Assembly (NCBI GenBank): GCA_945881735.1
Contig: CAMCVF010000002.1
Location: forward strand, 124,001 to 188,000
DNA from: Methylotenera oryzisoli
Lineage (GTDB): Bacteria > Pseudomonadota > Gammaproteobacteria > Burkholderiales > Methylophilaceae
Direction of reading: 5' to 3'
DNA length: 64,000 nucleotides
Position numbers and translations under genes: made by a program. Of this stretch, positions 59,294 to 64,000 are shown piece by piece; within the stretch, counting starts at the first letter, position 1; each line of letters begins with the position of its first letter. The notes beneath the pieces were generated by a model. It saw nothing but the letters and a program-made list of their open reading frames with translations. It did no database searches and had not been told where the DNA came from.

Positions 59294-59968
59294 CTAGAGA
59301 ATGCTGTCTGTATTGACATTAAGAACAAATTTTTCTGCCTCTGGATTACCAGACCAAAAGTGAAAAAATTCACGCACAACCACCAAAAACAAACGGCGGT
59401 TTTTTTTAACTTCAAATAATGGCAAAGTGGCGTCGACTGTTGTGCGATATACTTTATTACTTTTATCGGGTGTGTCCTTTAGACGCACTAATAGAATCTT
59501 GGCAAGCTTAACGCGTGTGTCAATGAGAGTTTGATCGGCGTTTTCGTTACGCAAGGCCTTGGTGTAACCTTTTATGGCCCAACTATCGCTGGTTGTAAAT
59601 TTTTCTTGGTCAATGGTTTGCCAAAGTCTTCTTAAACTAATTGGCGCTGGCTTCCAGTCCATTGGTAATGAATCTTTTGTGGTGGCTTTATTAAATTGTG
59701 CTACTCCTTTTAAATCGTTCATCCAAAAAAGAAAATACTCACGCGAAATCATCAAACTCTCTGGCCATTCTTCTGCTGGCACAGAATCCATTACCGCTTC
59801 AATAGCAAGGCGATATTCAGCTTGGCCCATTTCCACATGAGCTAAAAAAGGTAATAGCTTATTTAAAAAACTGGTGCGCTGCACAAAATTTATTGGGTCA
59901 AAGCCCTTAGCCACTAATAGCTTAAAATAAACTTCAAGTGCTTGTTGTTCGCGTTGCTGAATCATCAT
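59294..59968 (-). CDS. Conserved hypothetical protein
   Basis: A 224-residue soluble protein, no signal peptide, with aromatic-rich helices: RTSFLNKLLPFLAHVEMGQA, then MISREYFLFWMNDLKG and a C-terminal LVVVREFFHFWSGNPEAEKF. I believe relatives occur in betaproteobacteria but can name no domain or function. It ends just before the NtrC sites of amt on the same strand. It has a double ATG start (Met-Met), and either could be used. Confidence 0.65.
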   Translation of the reverse strand: MMIQQREQQALEVYFKLLVAKGFDPINFVQRTSFLNKLLPFLAHVEMGQAEYRLAIEAVMDSVPAEEWPESLMISREYFLFWMNDLKGVAQFNKATTKDSLPMDWKPAPISLRRLWQTIDQEKFTTSDSWAIKGYTKALRNENADQTLIDTRVKLAKILLVRLKDTPDKSNKVYRTTVDATLPLFEVKKNRRLFLVVVREFFHFWSGNPEAEKFVLNVNTDSIL

Positions 59969-60113
59969 ATATCACTAGTTTTGTGTGGTTAGTTAAACTA
60001 TCATTTAATTTTACTGCATAATCTATTGAAAATTATCATCAAAAAACGCACATTAAATAATTAGAATATAACGTATTTAACCCCATTCTTAAACTCAACT
60101 TTAAAGTTAACCC

Positions 60114-60428
60114 ATGTTTGAAATGATATTACTGGCATTATTGTTATTAGCCGCTTGGTTTTGGCAAGATAGCATCGCCAAGCGCGAAATTGCTGTAATG
60201 CTTGGCCGCGAATTAGCGAGTCGCTATCAATTACAACTACTGGATGAAACCGTTGCTTGTAACAAAATCCGCTTAGGGCGTGATAATCGTGGCCATGCAC
60301 AACTAATTAGGGTATATGCTTTTGAAGTAACCGCCAACGGCGCAGAGCGGATGGAATGCAACTTACAGATGCTTGGCAAACAATTGCAAACTTGGCACAT
60401 TCCACCTTATGTGCAAACCATGCACTAA
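60114..60428 (+). CDS. DUF3301 protein
   Basis: A 104-residue protein with an N-terminal hydrophobic anchor (MILLALLLLAAWFWQDSIAK) and a short soluble part with LASRYQLQLLDETVACNKIR, matching DUF3301. Function unknown. Relatives are short membrane-anchored proteins of beta- and gammaproteobacteria. It lies 29 bases upstream of gluQRS on the same strand and is divergent from the hypothetical gene at 59294. Confidence 0.85.
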   Translation: MFEMILLALLLLAAWFWQDSIAKREIAVMLGRELASRYQLQLLDETVACNKIRLGRDNRGHAQLIRVYAFEVTANGAERMECNLQMLGKQLQTWHIPPYVQTMH

Positions 60429-60457
60429 ATGTAATTCAAATCATGTAAACCAAAATA

Positions 60458-61354
60458 ATGCTTTATATAGGCCGTTTTGCTCCCTCCCCCACTGGACCTT
60501 TGCATTTCGGCTCGCTGCTTGCTGCGGTAGCTAGTTATTGCGATGCGCAGTTTAATCAAGGCAAATGGCTGTTGAGAATTGAAGATATTGACAAACCCCG
60601 GGAGATGGCAGGAGCTTACGATACCATTTTAAGGCAACTAGATGCGTTTGGTTTTGAGTGGGATGGTGAGATAGCGCGCCAGAGCCAACGCAATAACTAT
60701 TATGAAAAAGCCTTAACTATTTTACAAAATAAGCAACTCATTTACCCCTGCACTTGCACGCGTAAAGAAATCGCCGATTCATCCAATTTAATCGGCATCG
60801 ATGGTTTTGTATACCCTAAAACCTGCTTAAATCAAGCTATTAAAGAAAACTCTGCTTTTGCTCTACGCATTTGTGTAGACGATGCCGTGATTGCATTTCA
60901 AGACTTCATTCAAGGGCAAATAAGGCAAAACCTACAAACAGACGTGGGAGACTTTGTTTTAAAACGCACGGATGGGTTGTTTACTTATCAATTAGCGGTG
61001 GTAGTAGATGATGCCGCACAAGGTGTGACTAATGTAGTGCGTGGCGCTGATTTACTCAACTCCACGCCGCGCCAAATTTACCTGCAACAATTCTTAAATT
61101 TACCTACTCCGATCTATGCGCATATTCCGATTGCGCGCAATGCCGCTGGCGAAAAGCTTAGCAAGCAAACATTGGCAAATTCTATTGATGTTAAAAAAGC
61201 CAATCTGCAAATATGGCAGGCTTTAAAATTTTTAGGGCAACAGCCACCTACTGAATTACAATTTGCCAGTTTACAAGAGCTTTGGCATTGGGCAATCACA
61301 CAGTGGCAAATAGACGCCATTCCAACACAAGTTTCGCCTTTTTTCCAACAGTAG
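60458..61354 (+). CDS. gluQRS: Glutamyl-Q tRNA(Asp) synthetase
   Basis: A truncated glutamyl-tRNA synthetase paralogue that attaches glutamate to the queuosine base at the wobble position of tRNA-Asp. It has the HIGH-like motif GRFAPSPTGPLHFGSLLAAV, the zinc cysteines in YPCTCTRKEIA with a third cysteine in YPKTCLNQ, and the KLSKQ motif in AAGEKLSKQTLANS. It lacks the anticodon-binding domain, and its length of 298 residues is normal for GluQ-RS. It probably shares a transcript with the DUF3301 gene. Confidence 0.94.
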   Translation: MLYIGRFAPSPTGPLHFGSLLAAVASYCDAQFNQGKWLLRIEDIDKPREMAGAYDTILRQLDAFGFEWDGEIARQSQRNNYYEKALTILQNKQLIYPCTCTRKEIADSSNLIGIDGFVYPKTCLNQAIKENSAFALRICVDDAVIAFQDFIQGQIRQNLQTDVGDFVLKRTDGLFTYQLAVVVDDAAQGVTNVVRGADLLNSTPRQIYLQQFLNLPTPIYAHIPIARNAAGEKLSKQTLANSIDVKKANLQIWQALKFLGQQPPTELQFASLQELWHWAITQWQIDAIPTQVSPFFQQ

Positions 61355-61397
61355 TGATTATGGTAGATTTATCTTTACATAAATTTAAAGTTTTTAT

Positions 61398-61417
61398 TGA
61401 TACTGATTCTCATTTAT
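61398..61417 (+). promoter_or_regulatory. Fur box before the siderophore receptor gene
   Basis: TGATACTGATTCTCA at 61398-61412 differs from the 7-1-7 Fur consensus TGATAATNATTATCA at only two positions, and the similarity extends to 61417. It lies about 45 bases before the ATG of the TonB-dependent receptor, where bound Fur would block transcription when iron is ample. Confidence 0.75.
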
Positions 61418-61459
61418 ATTAACATTACGGATTGAATACTATCGCACAAAAAAATATAA

Positions 61460-63664
61460 ATGGCATCAAGAGCAAACAAAAACGCACAACAGAATCTATT
61501 TAAAACAAAAGATGTCATTTTAAAATTGACCATCCAAAGCGCTTTAACCAGCGTTATTTTTATATCGGTCAATAGCGCTTTTGCTGAAACTAGTGAAGTT
61601 TTACTGATGGAGGTTAATGTAACGGCGCCTCGCGTAAGTGACACAAAACCTGTTAAAGGATATATCACTAAAAAAAGCACCTCTTCCACCAGAACAGATA
61701 CTGAATTACGCGATACGCCACAATCAATTACTGTAATTCCGCAAGATTTAATCAAAGACCAATCTATTCAAAGCATCAGCCAAGCGGTGCAATATGTGCC
61801 AGGCGTGCAAGCTGCGCAAGGTGAAGGTAATCGCGATGCATTGATTTTTCGTGGCAATGCAACTACTGGTGACTTTTTCTTAGATGGTTTGCGTGACGAT
61901 GTGCAAACCTATCGCGACATTTACACCACAGACCGCATTGAAGTATTAAAAGGTCCAAACGGCATGGTATTTGGCCGTGGCGGTGCAGGTGGTGCCATTA
62001 ATCGCGTAACAAAACAAGCCGGCTGGGATCCAGTTTCGGAGCTAATTGCTAGCTATGGCGCTTATAATTACAAACGCATTTCTAGTGATTACGGCCAAGC
62101 GCTTAATGACGAAATTGCGTTTCGTGTAAATGCAGTTTATGAGGACTCTGGCTCTTACCGTGATGGCGTGAACATTGAGCGCTTTGGTATAAGCCCAACG
62201 GTGACGATTAGGCCATCTGATAAGACAAAAATTATATTGGGTACGGAATATTTTAAAGATAAACGTACGGCAGACCGTGGTGTGCCATCAGTTGAAAACG
62301 CAGCAGATCAACCACGATTAAACAGACGTCCATATGAAATTGGCAATGATTCTGCATTTTTTGGTAACGCCGATTTAAGCCCAACCGAAACTGAAACTAA
62401 TGCGTTTAACGCCTCTATTGAGCATTCCTTTGATAACGGCATTGGCGTTAAAAATAGTTCAAGATATGCGAGTTACGATAAATACTACCAAAACGTATTT
62501 GCAGCATCTTCAGTTAATAACACTGGGAGACTAAGCCTTGGTGCTTACCGCGATGAAACAAGACGTGAAAATTTTATTAACCAAACGGATTTAACTTACA
62601 ATGCAAAATGGGGCAACGTTGAGCATAAGCTGCTAGCTGGAGTCGAGTTTGCTTTTCAAGATACCGACAATAAACGCTTAACACCTGTCGGTGATGAGAC
62701 CTTACCAGGTACAGTTTCAGCCCAAAACCCAACCCGTTCTGGTGTGGCATTTAATGCTATTAGCCGTAATCTGCAAAGCGATGTTTCTGTAGCCGCATTT
62801 TATGTACAAGATCAAATCATCTTATCACCACAATGGCAGGCGATTATTGGTTTACGCAACGATAATTTTGATACCGATTTCACCAACCTATTAACTAATA
62901 CCAATATTAATGTGAGTGATAATTTGTTGGCACCACGTACTGGCTTAATTTTCAAGCCAGTAGAGGCTGTTTCTCTTTACTCTAATTACAGCGTTTCTTA
63001 TGTGCCCCGAGCTGGTGACCAGCTAACCTCACTAACAGTTAGCAATGCAACATTTAAGCCAGAAAAATTCATTAACTATGAAGTTGGCGCTAAATGGGAC
63101 GTTAACCCTAACCTTGCGCTAACCGCCGCCATGTATAAATTAGAGCGTGAAAACGTATTGATTACAGACCCTAGCAGCGCTATTGGCAATCAAATCTTAG
63201 TTGATGGTCAAGAAACCAAAGGTATTGAGCTAGGAATTGCTGGCGAAATTAGCAATAAGTGGAGCATCTTTGGCGGCGTTGCTTTTCAAGATGGTAAAAT
63301 TACCAAACAGCAAGGTTCTGGCGCATCGGCTATCTTAAAAGGCGCTGAATTAGCACAAACGCCTGACAGTACATTATCACTTTGGAATAAGTATGAAATT
63401 AACGATATGTGGGCAGTGGCTTTAGGTATTGTCAGCACATCGGATCGCTACGCACAATCACCTACGGCTACACAGAGCACATTACTTCCAGGTTACACGC
63501 GTTATGATGCAGCGATTTACGGCAAATTTAGCAAAAAGTTACGTTTACAAGTTAACCTTGAAAACTTAACCAACAAAGAATATGCACTTTATGCGCATAA
63601 CAATCAAAATATTACTCCTGGCTCACCAATTACTGGTCGCACTACATTGATCTACAATTTCTAA
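61460..63664 (+). CDS. TonB-dependent siderophore receptor (Fiu-like)
   Basis: A 734-residue outer-membrane receptor. An extended N-terminus with a signal sequence (VIFISVNSAFA) is followed by a possible TonB box (LMEVNVTAP). The plug domain has RDTPQSITVIPQDLIKDQSI, VPGVQAAQGEGNRDALIFRG and RIEVLKGPNGMVFGRGGAGG. A 22-strand barrel follows and ends in YNF, the usual final aromatic. The closing segment with YALYAHNNQNITPGSPITG resembles catecholate receptors such as Fiu. The Fur box upstream supports iron regulation. The ligand is not certain. Confidence 0.9.
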   Translation: MASRANKNAQQNLFKTKDVILKLTIQSALTSVIFISVNSAFAETSEVLLMEVNVTAPRVSDTKPVKGYITKKSTSSTRTDTELRDTPQSITVIPQDLIKDQSIQSISQAVQYVPGVQAAQGEGNRDALIFRGNATTGDFFLDGLRDDVQTYRDIYTTDRIEVLKGPNGMVFGRGGAGGAINRVTKQAGWDPVSELIASYGAYNYKRISSDYGQALNDEIAFRVNAVYEDSGSYRDGVNIERFGISPTVTIRPSDKTKIILGTEYFKDKRTADRGVPSVENAADQPRLNRRPYEIGNDSAFFGNADLSPTETETNAFNASIEHSFDNGIGVKNSSRYASYDKYYQNVFAASSVNNTGRLSLGAYRDETRRENFINQTDLTYNAKWGNVEHKLLAGVEFAFQDTDNKRLTPVGDETLPGTVSAQNPTRSGVAFNAISRNLQSDVSVAAFYVQDQIILSPQWQAIIGLRNDNFDTDFTNLLTNTNINVSDNLLAPRTGLIFKPVEAVSLYSNYSVSYVPRAGDQLTSLTVSNATFKPEKFINYEVGAKWDVNPNLALTAAMYKLERENVLITDPSSAIGNQILVDGQETKGIELGIAGEISNKWSIFGGVAFQDGKITKQQGSGASAILKGAELAQTPDSTLSLWNKYEINDMWAVALGIVSTSDRYAQSPTATQSTLLPGYTRYDAAIYGKFSKKLRLQVNLENLTNKEYALYAHNNQNITPGSPITGRTTLIYNF

Positions 63665-63763
63665 TCTTAGACTTTAGATTTTGTTCATAAAGCCCATGCC
63701 ATTACATAGCCTTTATTTATTTTCAGCAGGTTTTAATTGCCGGCATTTGTTAAAATGTACATT

Positions 63764-64000
63764 ATGGAAAAATTAAACGACTCGCTTCACCACTTTTTAT
63801 TTGATAACACACCTATTCGCGGCAATTTGGTGCGATTAAACGATACCTACCAACATGTATTACAACATCAAACTTTGCCCAGCGTTTTAAAACAAGCACT
63901 GGGCGAGCTAATGGCAGCCAGTACTTTATTATCAGCCACACTTAAAATGGATGGTGCACTTGTTTTGCAAATTCAAAGTAAAGGTGCGCTGAAATTATTA
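63764..64000 (+). CDS. hslO: Hsp33 redox chaperone, N-terminal part (runs off window)
   Basis: The first 79 codons of the heat-shock holdase Hsp33, starting at ATG 63764: MEKLNDSLHHFLFDNTPIRG, then the substrate-binding region HQTLPSVLKQALGELMAAST and LLSATLKMDGALVLQIQSKG. The N-terminal pattern RGxxVRL...LGE..AA..LL matches the family. The C-terminal zinc-binding cysteines that switch the chaperone on under oxidative stress lie beyond base 64000. The gap 63665-63763 holds its promoter. Confidence 0.92.
   Translation, partial: MEKLNDSLHHFLFDNTPIRGNLVRLNDTYQHVLQHQTLPSVLKQALGELMAASTLLSATLKMDGALVLQIQSKGALKLL

Overview
The window is AT-rich, gene-dense proteobacterial chromosome carrying mostly housekeeping genes. 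The gene families point to a betaproteobacterium, most like the methylotrophic Methylophilaceae (Methylotenera type). The pointers are EarP next to an EF-P that carries Arg32, the yhdP / nitrilase / tldD gene order, a RecB-like nuclease plus UvrD-like helicase pair of the beta/gamma type, and the compact AT-rich layout. No methanol-oxidation gene lies in the window, so the family assignment is inference. I found no tRNA, rRNA, CRISPR array, insertion sequence or prophage.

Layout. 1-1518: the start of argD, then a PuuD-domain membrane protein preceded by an unlisted 34-codon membrane peptide gene. 1880-4683: a Rieske oxygenase, an EamA transporter and a lipoprotein. 4719-7180: a NarL-type two-component pair. 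7189-9571: a decayed stretch with a broken polyphosphate kinase 2 gene, an intact TauE/SafE-type permease and a broken AHSA1/SRPBCC gene. 9582-19664: a rhodanese, ycaO, glnE, acs, a lone GT32-type glycosyltransferase and prfC. 19686-23164: a broken alpha/beta hydrolase, an unknown protein and an ABC-F ATPase. 23385-29702: yhdP, nitrilase and tldD. 29761-32625 (minus strand): a small membrane protein, greB, earP and efp. 32700-38777: the nuclease/helicase pair. 38792-42850: dedA and mfd. 43012-45231: rpiA and an MltF-like transglycosylase. 45258-51735 (minus strand): ftsK, lolA, a TPR gene remnant, rarA and serS. 51871-53878: a dps remnant, trxB and an Smr protein. 54006-59968 (minus strand): a DUF1348 protein, an ABC exporter, ispF, ispD, amt and an unknown protein. 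60114-64000: a DUF3301 protein, gluQRS, a Fur-controlled siderophore receptor and the start of hslO.

How the genes work together. earP and efp form an enzyme/substrate pair: EarP rhamnosylates Arg32 of EF-P. glnE (glutamine synthetase adenylylation) and amt (ammonium uptake) belong to nitrogen control, and amt has a clear sigma-54 promoter with two NtrC-like sites. mfd, the nuclease/helicase pair, rarA and ftsK serve repair and chromosome processing. ispD and ispF overlap and serve isoprenoid synthesis.

The strongest non-routine signal is a set of five decaying genes (ppk2, AHSA1, alpha/beta hydrolase, TPR protein, dps) between otherwise intact housekeeping genes. This fits ongoing reductive evolution. 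Two smaller points are worth testing: the ispD start codon sits inside a perfect terminator-like hairpin, and a 34-residue membrane peptide appears translationally coupled to the PuuD-domain protein. I see no convincing new defence, mobile or biosynthetic system in this window.
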